DNA of 64,000 nucleotides from Bacteroidota bacterium. Its GTDB lineage: Bacteria; Bacteroidota; Bacteroidia; Sphingobacteriales; Sphingobacteriaceae. Where the stretch lies: contig JABDBM010000001.1 in the NCBI GenBank assembly GCA_013288685.1, positions 204,900 through 268,899 of the forward strand. The letters are read 5' to 3'. The notes under the pieces were generated by a model. That model had not been told where the DNA came from, searched no databases, and saw only the letters and a list, made by a program, of their open reading frames with translations. This document shows, in pieces, positions 17,550 to 28,073 of the stretch. A program made the translations under genes and the position numbers. How positions within the stretch are numbered: position 1 is the first letter of the stretch; every line of letters begins with the position of its first letter.

Positions 17550-19679
17550 ATGGCCAAAAAGAAAACTGATACCGAAAACGAAGCACCCGCTGAATCTGCC
17601 GGTGCAAAAAAGGTTAAAGCTGCTGCCAAAGAATCAGTAGCTGCTGCGAAACCAACCGCCAAACCCAAAAAGGCGGCCCCGGAAAAAGCAAAAAAAACAG
17701 CTTCCGCAGAAACGGCATTACCGGTGGCTGCCGATCCGATGAAAAGCGTGGAGGTTTACAGTCGTTTTACCGATTTTGATATTGCGCTGTTTAAATCGGG
17801 TAAGCACTATAAGTTGTATGAAAAATTCGGTTCGCATGTAATTGAATTTGAAGGTGTGGTAGGCACTTACTTTTCGGTATGGGCGCCAAATGCCAAATAT
17901 ATTTCGGTTATTGGCAATTTTAACGGCTGGAACCGTGGCTCGCATCCTTTATATGTACGCTGGGATGGCTCGGGTATATGGGAGGGTTTTATTCCTAATA
18001 TCGGCGATGGCGAAACCTATAAATATTTCATTAACTCAAATACAGGCGAAGATCTGGAAAAAAGCGATCCCTTCGCTCTGCGCTGGGAAGTGGCTCCGCA
18101 TACTGCATCAATAGTTGCCGATACTTATTACCATTGGAAGGATGAAGATTGGATGGCTAATCGCTATGCTCACAATGGACTTGACAGGCCTTATTCTGTT
18201 TATGAAATGCACATAGGCTCGTGGGCACGCAGCCCCGAAAGTCCTGATGAGTATTTATCTTACGGCCAGATAGCTGATAAGTTGGTGCCTTACATTAAGG
18301 AAATGGGCTTTACTCATGTGGAGTTTATGCCAATAATGGAGCATCCGTATTACCCGAGCTGGGGATACCAGATTACCGGCTTTTATGCAGCTTCATCCCG
18401 CTACGGCGGCCCTAAGGACCTGATGTACCTGGTTGAGGAATTGCACAAAGCAGGCATCGGTGTAATATTGGATTGGGTACCATCGCACTTTCCAGGTGAT
18501 GCACACGGTTTATATAATTTTGACGGGACGCATTTGTACGAGCATGAAGATATGCGCAAAGGTTTCCATCCCGATTGGAAATCGTACATATTTAACTATG
18601 GCCGTAACGAAGTACGCGCGTTTTTAATCAGCAATGCTTTGTTTTGGCTGGATCGTTATCATGCGGATGGTTTGCGGGTAGATGCAGTGGCTTCTATGCT
18701 TTATTTGGATTATTCGCGTAACCATGGCGAATGGGAGACCAATATTTATGGCGGCAACGAAAATTTGGAAGCCATCTCGTTTTTAAAAGAATTTAATGAA
18801 GCGGTATACAGCCATTTCCCCGATACGCAAACTATTGCCGAAGAATCAACATCGTTTACAGGCGTAAGCCGCCCGGTTTATACAGGTGGTTTGGGTTTTG
18901 GGATGAAATGGATGATGGGCTGGATGCACGATTCGATCAAGTATTTTTCAACTGATCCGCTGTATCGTAAATACCATCATAACCAAATCACTTTTAGTTT
19001 GATATATGCCTTTACCGAAAACTTTATGCTGCCTTTTTCGCACGATGAAGTAGTATACGGCAAAGGATCGATGCTGAACAAGATGCCAGGCGACGAATGG
19101 CAAAAATTTGCCAATTTGCGCGTGCTGTACACGTATATGTTTACCCACCCCGGCACCAAGCTACTATTTATGGGTGCTGAATTTGGACAAGGCGGTGAGT
19201 GGGATTTCAAAAAATCGCTCGACTGGCATTTATTGCAATATCCTAATCACCAGGGCATCAAAGAAATAATTAAAGCGCTAAATCAACTATACAAAGACGA
19301 GCCGGCCCTGTACGAAAAAGGCTTTGACTGGACCAGCTTTGAGTGGGTTGATGGTGGTAACGCTAACGATTCCATCCTGATTTATAACCGCAAAGGCCAC
19401 GATGCAGAGAATGACGTGGTAGTTGTTTTAAACATGACACCAATGCCGCATTATGATTTCCGCGTAGGCGTGCCGTCAAAAGGTAAATGGGGCGAAATAT
19501 TTAACTCGGATGCTAAACAGTTTTGGGGAAGTGGGGTGGCCAATGAAAAACCTGCCGAATCAGAATTGGTTAACTGGCACGGCCGCGAAAACTCCATCAG
19601 CATAACCATACCGCCGCTGGGCGCTCTTGTGTTTAAAAAAGTAATGTCGGTACCGCCAAAGTACGAACTCAAAAAGTAG
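17550..19679 (+). CDS. glgB: 1,4-alpha-glucan branching enzyme
   Basis: A 709-residue GH13 branching enzyme with an unusual Lys/Ala-rich tail of about 65 residues at the N-terminus, then the CBM48-type domain (VWAPNAKYISVIGNFNGW, about 110-200) and the barrel. Catalytic Asp378 lies in LRVDAVAS, the acid/base Glu in IAEESTS and the third acid in FSHDEVVYG. The enzyme cuts alpha-1,4 chains and rejoins them as alpha-1,6 branches in glycogen. It lies at the end of the maltose cluster, so imported glucan can be re-stored. A strong terminator follows. Confidence 0.93.
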   Translation: MAKKKTDTENEAPAESAGAKKVKAAAKESVAAAKPTAKPKKAAPEKAKKTASAETALPVAADPMKSVEVYSRFTDFDIALFKSGKHYKLYEKFGSHVIEFEGVVGTYFSVWAPNAKYISVIGNFNGWNRGSHPLYVRWDGSGIWEGFIPNIGDGETYKYFINSNTGEDLEKSDPFALRWEVAPHTASIVADTYYHWKDEDWMANRYAHNGLDRPYSVYEMHIGSWARSPESPDEYLSYGQIADKLVPYIKEMGFTHVEFMPIMEHPYYPSWGYQITGFYAASSRYGGPKDLMYLVEELHKAGIGVILDWVPSHFPGDAHGLYNFDGTHLYEHEDMRKGFHPDWKSYIFNYGRNEVRAFLISNALFWLDRYHADGLRVDAVASMLYLDYSRNHGEWETNIYGGNENLEAISFLKEFNEAVYSHFPDTQTIAEESTSFTGVSRPVYTGGLGFGMKWMMGWMHDSIKYFSTDPLYRKYHHNQITFSLIYAFTENFMLPFSHDEVVYGKGSMLNKMPGDEWQKFANLRVLYTYMFTHPGTKLLFMGAEFGQGGEWDFKKSLDWHLLQYPNHQGIKEIIKALNQLYKDEPALYEKGFDWTSFEWVDGGNANDSILIYNRKGHDAENDVVVVLNMTPMPHYDFRVGVPSKGKWGEIFNSDAKQFWGSGVANEKPAESELVNWHGRENSISITIPPLGALVFKKVMSVPPKYELKK

Positions 19680-19716
19680 TTGTAATAAAAGAAACCTTTT
19701 TGTAAGCTATTGACGT

Positions 19717-19750
19717 AAAAGTGATTATTAATACAATAATCACTTTTTTT
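19717..19750 (+). terminator. Rho-independent terminator of glgB
   Basis: AAAAGTGATTATT (19717-19729) and AATAATCACTTTT (19735-19747) form a perfect 13-bp stem with a 5-base loop and a run of seven T. The T run ends at 19750, one base before the ATG of the next small gene. A GTG-initiated reading of that gene would start inside this hairpin. Confidence 0.85.
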
Positions 19751-19948
19751 ATGAACACTAAATTTCGCTCCCTGTATCTTGTTTTAGGCTTCGGCGGTTT
19801 GCTGTTGCTTATATATCACGCCATCGCGTCGTATCCCGAGATTAATCCTGCCTCCGTATTGGCTATTACCCTGCCCGATATGTTGTTTTTTTACCTGGCT
19901 TACAGAACTTACCCTGCGGAGGAACCTTCTGGCAGCAGGGTTAAATGA
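19751..19948 (+). CDS. Small two-helix membrane protein, paralogue 1
   Basis: A 65-residue hydrophobic protein with two predicted membrane helices (about residues 7-25 and 38-52). It ends in the motif PDMLFFYLAYRTYPAEE. Paralogues with the same layout follow at 20124 and 20432. I prefer the ATG at 19751 to the upstream GTG at 19721, which would lie in the glgB terminator. No known family or function is recognised. With the terminator abutting the start codon, expression may depend on a promoter within glgB or on readthrough. Confidence 0.6.
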   Translation: MNTKFRSLYLVLGFGGLLLLIYHAIASYPEINPASVLAITLPDMLFFYLAYRTYPAEEPSGSRVK

Positions 19949-20123
19949 CCTATGTCAATAGTCATTAGTCATTCGCTACGCTGTTATTAGTCATTGCTTG
20001 CAGGCTTTTTACGGGTTTCCTTTGCTTAACATCGTAACGTAAATAGAGACCTGGCATTAAATATTAGTTTATGCGAACATAATAGTTGTATATTAGTTTA
20101 TCGTTAATACCAACTTAGCTATT

Positions 20124-20315
20124 ATGAATCGCAAATTTTTGATTGTTTACCTAATTGCAGCTACGTTTACTTTGTTACTGATTATTTATCAGCTAATAAC
20201 TTCCTACCCTGCGCTCAACTTGGCGCAGCTCATTCTCGATTCAATAATTTGTTTGTTTTTTTATTATCTCGCCTACAAAACTTATCACGAAAAGAAAGAT
20301 CACGAATTGATGTAG
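20124..20315 (+). CDS. Small two-helix membrane protein, paralogue 2
   Basis: A 63-residue paralogue of the gene at 19751 (shared features: N-terminal basic MNRKF, IYQLITSYPALN, C-terminal LFFYYLAYKTYHEK). Two predicted membrane helices. It is the most divergent of the three: the IPDMLFF block of the others reads LDSIICLFFYY. The upstream DNA has a repeated TATTAGTTTAT string (near 20061 and 20091). Function unknown. Confidence 0.6.
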   Translation: MNRKFLIVYLIAATFTLLLIIYQLITSYPALNLAQLILDSIICLFFYYLAYKTYHEKKDHELM

Positions 20316-20431
20316 CGTTAAAATCTCTTTGCGCGAACTTTAAATTAATGTTAAATAATCGGGGCACTCTTTTTGTCTTATAAGCAGTAGTTATTTAATA
20401 TTATAAACCCCCAAACATTATTTATTGCGCT

Positions 20432-20650
20432 ATGGATCCGAGATTTAGAATACTTTACCTGCTTTTAGGCGCTGCCGGATTGGCTTTTTTAATTTATGTT
20501 ATAATTACAACATTCGACAATATTAACCCGGTTGATATTTTGATTATAACTATCCCCGATATGTTGTTTTTTTTCCTCGCTTATAAAACTTACCCGGCCG
20601 AAGAGGCTGAAGCAAAAAACTTTGTGCATAGCCGCAAAAGATCGTATTAA
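20432..20650 (+). CDS. Small two-helix membrane protein, paralogue 3
   Basis: A 72-residue third copy of the family (FRILYLLLG, NINPVDILIITIPDMLFFFLAYKTYPAEE). Same two-helix layout, with a longer C-terminal tail. Its stop codon overlaps that of the convergent CPBP gene at TTAA (20647-20650). Three consecutive copies suggest tandem duplication. Function unknown. Confidence 0.62.
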   Translation: MDPRFRILYLLLGAAGLAFLIYVIITTFDNINPVDILIITIPDMLFFFLAYKTYPAEEAEAKNFVHSRKRSY

Positions 20651-21354
20651 CGGGTCATCGCAAACGATAATAACGCTCCAATAATATTCATCATGCTATG
20701 GGTTAATATTCCTAAGCGCATATCGCGGGTTTTATTAACCATGTAAATCATGGGCAGCAGCGATAATATCAGCGTTAAATAAACATAAGGTTGCCAAAAA
20801 TGGTATAAAGAAAATAGTATTGCGTTAGCAACGAATGCGTATTTCCCCCAGGCATTCATCCGCGCAAGCAAATATCCTCTGAAATAAATTTCTTCGGCAT
20901 ACGGGGCGATGATACCATTGAGCATTAAATTGAGTATGAGTGTTATTTTTATTTTTTCGCTGCTGTAACCGCCGAAGCCTTGTACAGTAAACCATGCTGG
21001 TAACGAGGTGAAAAAATGCTTGCTGACGTATAAATCCGCAGGCTGGGTAATTCCCCAAATAACAAACGCCGCAATAACCAGCCCGAATGTATAAAGAATC
21101 AGTTTTACTGCGGGCAGTCGATTGGTGAAGCCGTTTAAAGAAGCTATTTTACTCAGATTCTCTTGTTTTTTGGCCCGGATAAGGTGGATTGTTAAAACCG
21201 GGATAGCCACCAGTATGATACAAAGCAGCATGCCGAATTGTGGCGGATAACCATAACGGATGCTTAAAGGCGCTAATACGATAAATGCCAATGTGATTAA
21301 CAGGCCGGGATAAAGGTGATAAATTACAGACCGGGTTTTGCTTAACTGTTTCAT
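20647..21354 (-). CDS. CPBP-family intramembrane metalloprotease
   Basis: A 235-residue membrane protein with about six hydrophobic helices and the CPBP/Rce1-like motifs: the EExxxR box in PYAEEIYFRGYLL, an FxxxH (LFSLYHF) and a C-terminal helix with TH (GILTHSMMN). These residues form the metal site of this protease family. In bacteria members process membrane proteins or bacteriocin-immunity targets; the substrate is unknown here. It converges with the small membrane genes and does not lie in an operon. Confidence 0.82.
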   Translation of the reverse strand: MKQLSKTRSVIYHLYPGLLITLAFIVLAPLSIRYGYPPQFGMLLCIILVAIPVLTIHLIRAKKQENLSKIASLNGFTNRLPAVKLILYTFGLVIAAFVIWGITQPADLYVSKHFFTSLPAWFTVQGFGGYSSEKIKITLILNLMLNGIIAPYAEEIYFRGYLLARMNAWGKYAFVANAILFSLYHFWQPYVYLTLILSLLPMIYMVNKTRDMRLGILTHSMMNIIGALLSFAMTR

Positions 21355-21994
21355 GATGTTGATTTTATAGTGTTTTTGAATAATGCATCAAAACACTATA
21401 AAATCGCGCACCCGGTCGACCGACTTTTAAAAGTCGAACCAATTTAGTGGAAACCCATCAGGAATTTTAGGTTTATAACGTTTTGTATAACCGAATTAAC
21501 CACGGAGAACGCGAAGGTGGCGCAAAGTACACAGAGAAAAAGGAGAGTAATATTGGTGGGATATTGATATGAATGAACCTTCGGCCTATATAACGAATTG
21601 TATAGGTAATTAATTTTTGAAGGTTTGACAATTGCATTTTTATGACCCGGAGGGTCTACCTCTTTGTAGACAATTGTTAGTCCAATGCGTTGCCGCAGAG
21701 CGGCTACCCTTTGCCCACATACATTTTGGACACCAGTTTAGATCTTGAGATGATGATTTTAATGAAACTATAAGGATAGAAATATTCTCCGCCTGGATAT
21801 TAGCGAAGGGTAGCCGCTCCGCGGCAATCTATTGTGGGTGGTGCTCTTTCTACAAAGGGGTAGACCCTCCGGGTCAGAAAAAAAGCATGTGGTTAAAACT
21901 AATCACATCCAGGTTACTCATACAAACTATTATAGAACCAGCTTTTGCGATCAAAAACGCCCCATTCGCTGCGCTAAAAATCCAAGCCCCTTCT
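21355..21994. other. Long intergenic region with MITE-like element
   Basis: A 640-bp gap, mostly occupied by the inverted-repeat element at 21637-21884. An 'accacggagaacgcgaagg'-like string lies at about 21498. No convincing gene is seen; a 127-codon forward reading here overlaps the AraC gene and looks like a shadow. Confidence 0.5.
21637..21884. mobile_element. MITE-like inverted-repeat element (about 248 bp)
   Basis: The outer arms share GACCCGGAGGGTCTAC in inverted orientation (21643-21658 and 21860-21875), continuing with near-identical TTTGTAGA. An inner pair (TTGCCGC..GAGCGGCTACCCTT) is also inverted. Each outer arm is locally palindromic. No transposase gene is present, so it would be non-autonomous. 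No target-site duplication was identified with confidence. Confidence 0.6.
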
Positions 21995-23158
21995 TTATTT
22001 GATGCGCACACTATCTGTTATCGAACCGAAATTTTGCGTCTTAAATTCAGTGGGTGTAGTCCCGGTGTATTTTTTAAACAGCGTATTAAAAGACGATTTG
22101 GAGTTAAACCCAGATTTATAAAGAATCTCGAGCACCGTTATTTTTTTGTCAGGATTATTGGTGAGCAGGCTTTGCGCTTCGCGGATACGGTAGCGGTTTA
22201 CAAAATCAAAAAAGTTTTGCTGCAGATGATCATTAATCAGCCTGGAGACTTCCTTAGGATGCATCCGTAAACTTTTTGCCAGGGACTCGACAGTGAGGTC
22301 GGGATTAAGGTAGGGTTTATTTTCGCTCATGTGAACGATCAGTGTATTTAGCTCGGCGCTTTTATCCGGAAGGTCAATTGCGGTATCTGTTCTTAATTTA
22401 ACAGGTATTTCATCTTCATCCATCCACGAAAAATATTCAGGGTTTTGCAGCGCTTTAACTATTACGCGGTTGATGAAGTAGAATAAAAGCAATATAATAA
22501 CCAATAAAATTACCGCATTGAACTTTGGCTGCGACGCAATTTCAAAAACGTTGTTCAACAGTGATAGCACGAAAAGTACAACGAAGAAAATAATAGATGA
22601 GACCAGCCAGTTTAGATTTATTTTTTGTACCGACGAGAATTTATTTAGAGCAACGGCCTTGTATTTATTGATTGCCGCCAGGCTGACTGTTGCGTACACA
22701 CAGAAATGTACGATCATGGTTAACGCCCCTAAATAAAAGTAACGCGGAATGTGGTGGGCACTTATAGCGTGGAGAATAGTGATCTTTAAGGCAACCGGCT
22801 GAACCTGGTACTGTATCAGCGAAAGCGTAAAGAAAAGTAAAAACGGAAGAAAGTGCAGTAATTTTTTATTGCTGAGCGTAAACGAACGGTAAATAAGCGA
22901 TTGCGTATAAAGCAGCAACAGCGGCCCGTATAACAACGGAAAAGCGCTGCTCAAAGTGGCCCAATTGGGGTAATTGTACCAAACCCCAATGTGCAGTAAT
23001 AAATTGTCGGCCATGGAGATGCCTATGGCAATAAAAAAGCATCCCAACAGCCTGTTGCTTACCGCTTTCCCGTTTTTTTTGGTATATAGATAAATGCCGG
23101 CAAACAGCAGTTGAAATATCAATAGCAGCAGCAATATGTCGGGCGCATTTAACAGCAT
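21995..23158 (-). CDS. Membrane-bound AraC-family transcriptional regulator
   Basis: A 387-residue protein with about seven hydrophobic helices in the first 240 residues and a C-terminal AraC-type double helix-turn-helix (about 285-385: PDLTVESLAKSLRMHPKEVSRLI, then VLEILYKSGFNSKSSFNTLFKKYTG). Such membrane-anchored AraC proteins are common in Bacteroidota; signal and targets are usually unknown. It lies upstream of the GH5 gene on the same strand with a 56-base gap; it may or may not regulate it. Confidence 0.85.
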   Translation of the reverse strand: MLLNAPDILLLLLIFQLLFAGIYLYTKKNGKAVSNRLLGCFFIAIGISMADNLLLHIGVWYNYPNWATLSSAFPLLYGPLLLLYTQSLIYRSFTLSNKKLLHFLPFLLFFTLSLIQYQVQPVALKITILHAISAHHIPRYFYLGALTMIVHFCVYATVSLAAINKYKAVALNKFSSVQKINLNWLVSSIIFFVVLFVLSLLNNVFEIASQPKFNAVILLVIILLLFYFINRVIVKALQNPEYFSWMDEDEIPVKLRTDTAIDLPDKSAELNTLIVHMSENKPYLNPDLTVESLAKSLRMHPKEVSRLINDHLQQNFFDFVNRYRIREAQSLLTNNPDKKITVLEILYKSGFNSKSSFNTLFKKYTGTTPTEFKTQNFGSITDSVRIK

Positions 23159-23214
23159 GGCTAAATATAGAAACTAATGCCGTAAATACCTGTTAAATAA
23201 CCAGCTGAACGCTT

Positions 23215-24483
23215 TTAATGGGTATATTTTCTGATCACCTGCCATGTCGAGACGTCGGAATCAAACACTGAATTTAATCCCTGTTCCTCGCCTCCCGGGT
23301 CGCCCATAAATTCATCGCCATTCTTCCAAAATATTTGCCCGGGTATAGGTCTTGCTATCCCGCCGAAAGCCCAGAAGTTAGCGCCTGCAATTTCCGGATG
23401 CGCCATCATACTGCCGAATATCACATCATAAAAATGATTACGGCTGTTGGTAGTTGAACTAATGTTGAAGGACTGGCTATCGCGTGGTAAACCAAATTCC
23501 TCTATCACCATTGGCTTATTCAATTCTTTGGCTATAGCCAGATGCCGGGCGATATAAGCAAGGGCATTGTTAACGCTGTTTTGATATCCTGCAACAATGG
23601 ATGTATCCTTAAACCAGCCCCAGTTTTTAGGCCAGATATGGATAGTTAAGTAATCGATATTTTTATCGGTGTGTTCTTGCTTGTATATCGAGATATCGTT
23701 AAATGATGCGATCTCGCCCTCGCTGCCCGTAGTTACCAAATGGTTTTTATCTATCGATTTTATAAGGGCCGATGTATGTTGCATCCACGCTAAAAATGCG
23801 TGTACAGCGGCCTGTGTCATCGGGCGCGGTTCGTTGATGATCTCCCATGCCATTACTGCTGTATCATCCGTGTATTTTTTACCGTTAATACTGTTGGTGC
23901 GGTGCAGTATGTATTTAATATAAGCATCCAACTCATCCATGCAGGGCTGGCAAGTATAAAATTTGGCGGTGTATTCCTGGTTTTTATCCCAGGTATAACC
24001 ACCATATTTGGGGTGCGGTTGGTTGCCGTAACCGTTCCATTCCAGGTATTGGTCTATGCCGCCGCTCCAATCCCATGTATTGGTAAAATGCAATACGGCT
24101 TTCATATTGCGTTTGCCTAATTCGTTTAGCAGGTAGTCAAGGCCGTAAGCCATGTTTTCATTAAATTTTCCGGGCGCGGTCAATAATGATTTTTCGCTGG
24201 GCGTGCGGTAAAGGTAGGTGGTGAGGCCCTCGGCTCCAACCATTATGCGTAAATTGGTTACGCCCTTCTTTTTTAAAAAATCAAGTTCAGTTTTAAGGCG
24301 CTGTTTTCCCTTTTCGCCATTGGTGGCTAATAAGCCACCGTACCAGTAATTAGCGCCGATATAGCGGTAAGGTTTGCCATCAATAGTAAAATGGGTGCCT
24401 TCAACCCTAACAAAGCCCTGCTGCGCAAAACAGGTGGCGGTAAGCAGCAGGCCAAAAAACAATAACTTTATAATTTTATTCAC
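23215..24483 (-). CDS. Secreted GH5-family endo-beta-mannanase
   Basis: A 422-residue protein with a signal peptide (residues 1-20, ending CFAQ). The GH5 catalytic acid/base Glu lies in AWEIINEPRPM and the nucleophile Glu in MVIEEFGLPR. The N-terminal VRVEGTHFTIDGKPYRYIGANYWY and KKKGVTNLRIMVGAEG blocks and overall size resemble the mannanases of subfamily GH5_7. It would cut beta-1,4-mannan outside or in the periplasm. No partner genes for mannan uptake lie nearby. Confidence 0.85.
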   Translation of the reverse strand: MNKIIKLLFFGLLLTATCFAQQGFVRVEGTHFTIDGKPYRYIGANYWYGGLLATNGEKGKQRLKTELDFLKKKGVTNLRIMVGAEGLTTYLYRTPSEKSLLTAPGKFNENMAYGLDYLLNELGKRNMKAVLHFTNTWDWSGGIDQYLEWNGYGNQPHPKYGGYTWDKNQEYTAKFYTCQPCMDELDAYIKYILHRTNSINGKKYTDDTAVMAWEIINEPRPMTQAAVHAFLAWMQHTSALIKSIDKNHLVTTGSEGEIASFNDISIYKQEHTDKNIDYLTIHIWPKNWGWFKDTSIVAGYQNSVNNALAYIARHLAIAKELNKPMVIEEFGLPRDSQSFNISSTTNSRNHFYDVIFGSMMAHPEIAGANFWAFGGIARPIPGQIFWKNGDEFMGDPGGEEQGLNSVFDSDVSTWQVIRKYTH

Positions 24484-24574
24484 AGTACAAATTTGGATTA
24501 TAAAAGTATAAAACGAGATGCCATTGTTATTAATACTGTTTTAACAATTGATTGCCCCATACGCAAAAATTGAT

Positions 24575-25093
24575 TTACCTTTTATGCTCTACCTGATTTT
24601 GTAAGGCTTTCATTTCAAGGTCGGAATAATCCATAAGTTCAACGAACATTACACCGGTTGTTATTTTTGCGTTATTGTCAACAACGTATAAAAGCTGGTT
24701 TGCGACGATCACAGCTATTTTTGGGTGCAATAAAAAACTGCTGGTTCCCTCTTTTAACTCATTAGTACCTTTGGCATCAAATGCCATTCGCAACGAAGTG
24801 TGTAATTCTTTTTCATCTGGTGATATTATTAATTCAGCCTTGATAATATTTTTGACAGAAGCAAATGCGTTTGGCGCAATTGTGTATACGTTATCCGATC
24901 CCCTAACTCGCATTTTAATCCCAGTTGAGCTGTCGGCAAGAAAGTAAAAGCCGGTGGGCATATAGGTTGTATTGGCAGGAGAAACAGTAAGTTTGTGGGT
25001 TTGATTAGCTGTCGCTGAATTATTATCTGTGGTTTTAACATGGTTCCCAGAACAAGCAGTTAGTAGTAAGAGAATTACAAACAATGGTCGCAT
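24575..25093 (-). CDS. Lipoprotein with SecD-P1-head-like domain
   Basis: A 172-residue lipoprotein: signal peptide with lipobox LLTAC at residues 10-14. The part from about residue 100 (FDAKGTNELKEGTSS, KIAVIVANQLLYVV, ITTGVMFVEL) resembles the P1 head subdomain of SecD/SecDF, which in those proteins binds exported polypeptide in the periplasm. It contains no membrane domains of its own. Function is unassigned; I rank the SecD similarity as a moderate inference by pattern, not alignment. It lies downstream of a strong terminator for aqpZ. Confidence 0.55.
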   Translation of the reverse strand: MRPLFVILLLLTACSGNHVKTTDNNSATANQTHKLTVSPANTTYMPTGFYFLADSSTGIKMRVRGSDNVYTIAPNAFASVKNIIKAELIISPDEKELHTSLRMAFDAKGTNELKEGTSSFLLHPKIAVIVANQLLYVVDNNAKITTGVMFVELMDYSDLEMKALQNQVEHKR

Positions 25094-25158
25094 ATTTAAT
25101 ATAAGTACAATTATAAAAAAGAGTAAAGGCTGGGCAGAAGTAATTATGCAACAAAGAT

Positions 25159-25200
25159 ACTAAAAAGCCCTGTTTCGGAGTGAAAACAGGGCTTTTTAGT
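25159..25200. terminator. Bidirectional terminator downstream of aquaporin
   Basis: ACTAAAAAGCCCTGTTT (25159-25175) and AAACAGGGCTTTTTAGT (25184-25200) form a perfect 17-bp stem with an 8-base loop; both strands end in a T-rich run. It closes the aquaporin gene on the minus strand. Confidence 0.85.
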
Positions 25201-25217
25201 GGAGTATGTAAGCAGGA

Positions 25218-25898
25218 TTACTCTCTGCCAATCAATTTCCAAACTATGGCCGCCAGAATGCCGCCAATAATAGGCGCTACTATAAACACCCAAACCTGCG
25301 ACAACGCTTCGCCACCTGCAAGCAGGGCAGGGCCAAAGCTGCGGGCGGGGTTAACTGATGTGCCGTCAATCGGGATACCTACTAAGTGAATAATAGTAAG
25401 GCTTAAACCAATAGCCAAACCTGCAAAACCAGGAGCCGCATTTTTTGCGGTACTGCCAAATATCACCATCAGGAAAATAAAAGTAAGCACAATTTCGGCA
25501 ATTATAGCTGATTGCATGCTGTACTTATCAGGAGAAAGTTCACCATATCCGTTTGTACCCAAGCCTCCAGCATAACCAACCATGCCTTTTGCAATCACCA
25601 TTAAAACAGCCGCACCCAGGATGGCGCCCAATACCTGCGCGATAATGTAGCCAACAGTATCTTTTGCACTTATTTTACCTGCAACCAGCATAGCAATGGT
25701 GATAGCGGGGTTAATGTGGCAACCCGAAATTGGCCCGATGGCATAGGCCATTGCCAAAACTGAAATACCGAAGGCAAATGATATGCCCAGGAAGCCGATA
25801 TGGCCACCGGCAATTACAGCGCTACCGCAACCGATAAACACCAGGACAAATGTGCCGATCAATTCGGCCGCGTACTTAGAAATAGGTTTTGTTTCCAT
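25218..25898 (-). CDS. aqpZ: Aquaporin, MIP family
   Basis: A 226-residue membrane channel with six helices and two NPA boxes, INPAITIAM (after helix 2) and VNPARSFGP (after helix 5). The size and motifs agree with AqpZ water channels, and the Arg after the second NPA is the selectivity-filter Arg. The selectivity-filter residues for glycerol versus water were not determined. It is a single-gene unit with terminator. Confidence 0.88.
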   Translation of the reverse strand: METKPISKYAAELIGTFVLVFIGCGSAVIAGGHIGFLGISFAFGISVLAMAYAIGPISGCHINPAITIAMLVAGKISAKDTVGYIIAQVLGAILGAAVLMVIAKGMVGYAGGLGTNGYGELSPDKYSMQSAIIAEIVLTFIFLMVIFGSTAKNAAPGFAGLAIGLSLTIIHLVGIPIDGTSVNPARSFGPALLAGGEALSQVWVFIVAPIIGGILAAIVWKLIGRE

Positions 25899-26220
25899 AA
25901 AAATTAAATTATTAGGTTTTAAAGTAAAAGGTTGCGAATTGAAATTGAACTGAAGATTGAGATATGTTCATGTATAGCAAAGGGCTTACGATGTTTAATG
26001 AGCTAATCAACAGTCAAAAGAATTGTAATATACGGTGATTTAAAAGTAGAAAAATACTTAACATATTGCAATAGAAATGAATATAAATTTAATGATTAAC
26101 TATGGGGACAGGGAATAATTTAATAGTTATGGAATTTGCCCCTTTTGTACGGAAATATCATAAAACAATAAAGCCCTCCGGTAAACCGAAGGGCTTTAGC
26201 AAAACTATAAGGGATTAAGC
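25899..26220. other. Intergenic region gapA/aqpZ
   Basis: This 322-bp gap holds the gapA terminator at its right end and the aquaporin promoter at the left. I found no exact promoter consensus and no gene. Confidence 0.4.
26170..26197 (-). terminator. Rho-independent terminator of gapA
   Basis: AAAGCCCTCCGG (26170-26181) pairs with CCGAAGGGCTTT (26186-26197) across a 4-base loop with one G-T-type mismatch; the minus strand exits into a T-rich run. It ends the pfkA-BadF-gapA operon. Confidence 0.75.
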
Positions 26221-28072
<1,852 letters not shown>

Positions 28073-28073
28073 T

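Noticed and set aside
19721..19750. GTG start for the first small membrane protein
   Set aside because: It lies within the glgB terminator stem, and the ATG at 19751 matches the start of the two paralogues.
21887..22270. 127-codon forward ORF
   Set aside because: It overlaps the AraC-type gene in the opposite strand and starts in the MITE-like arm.
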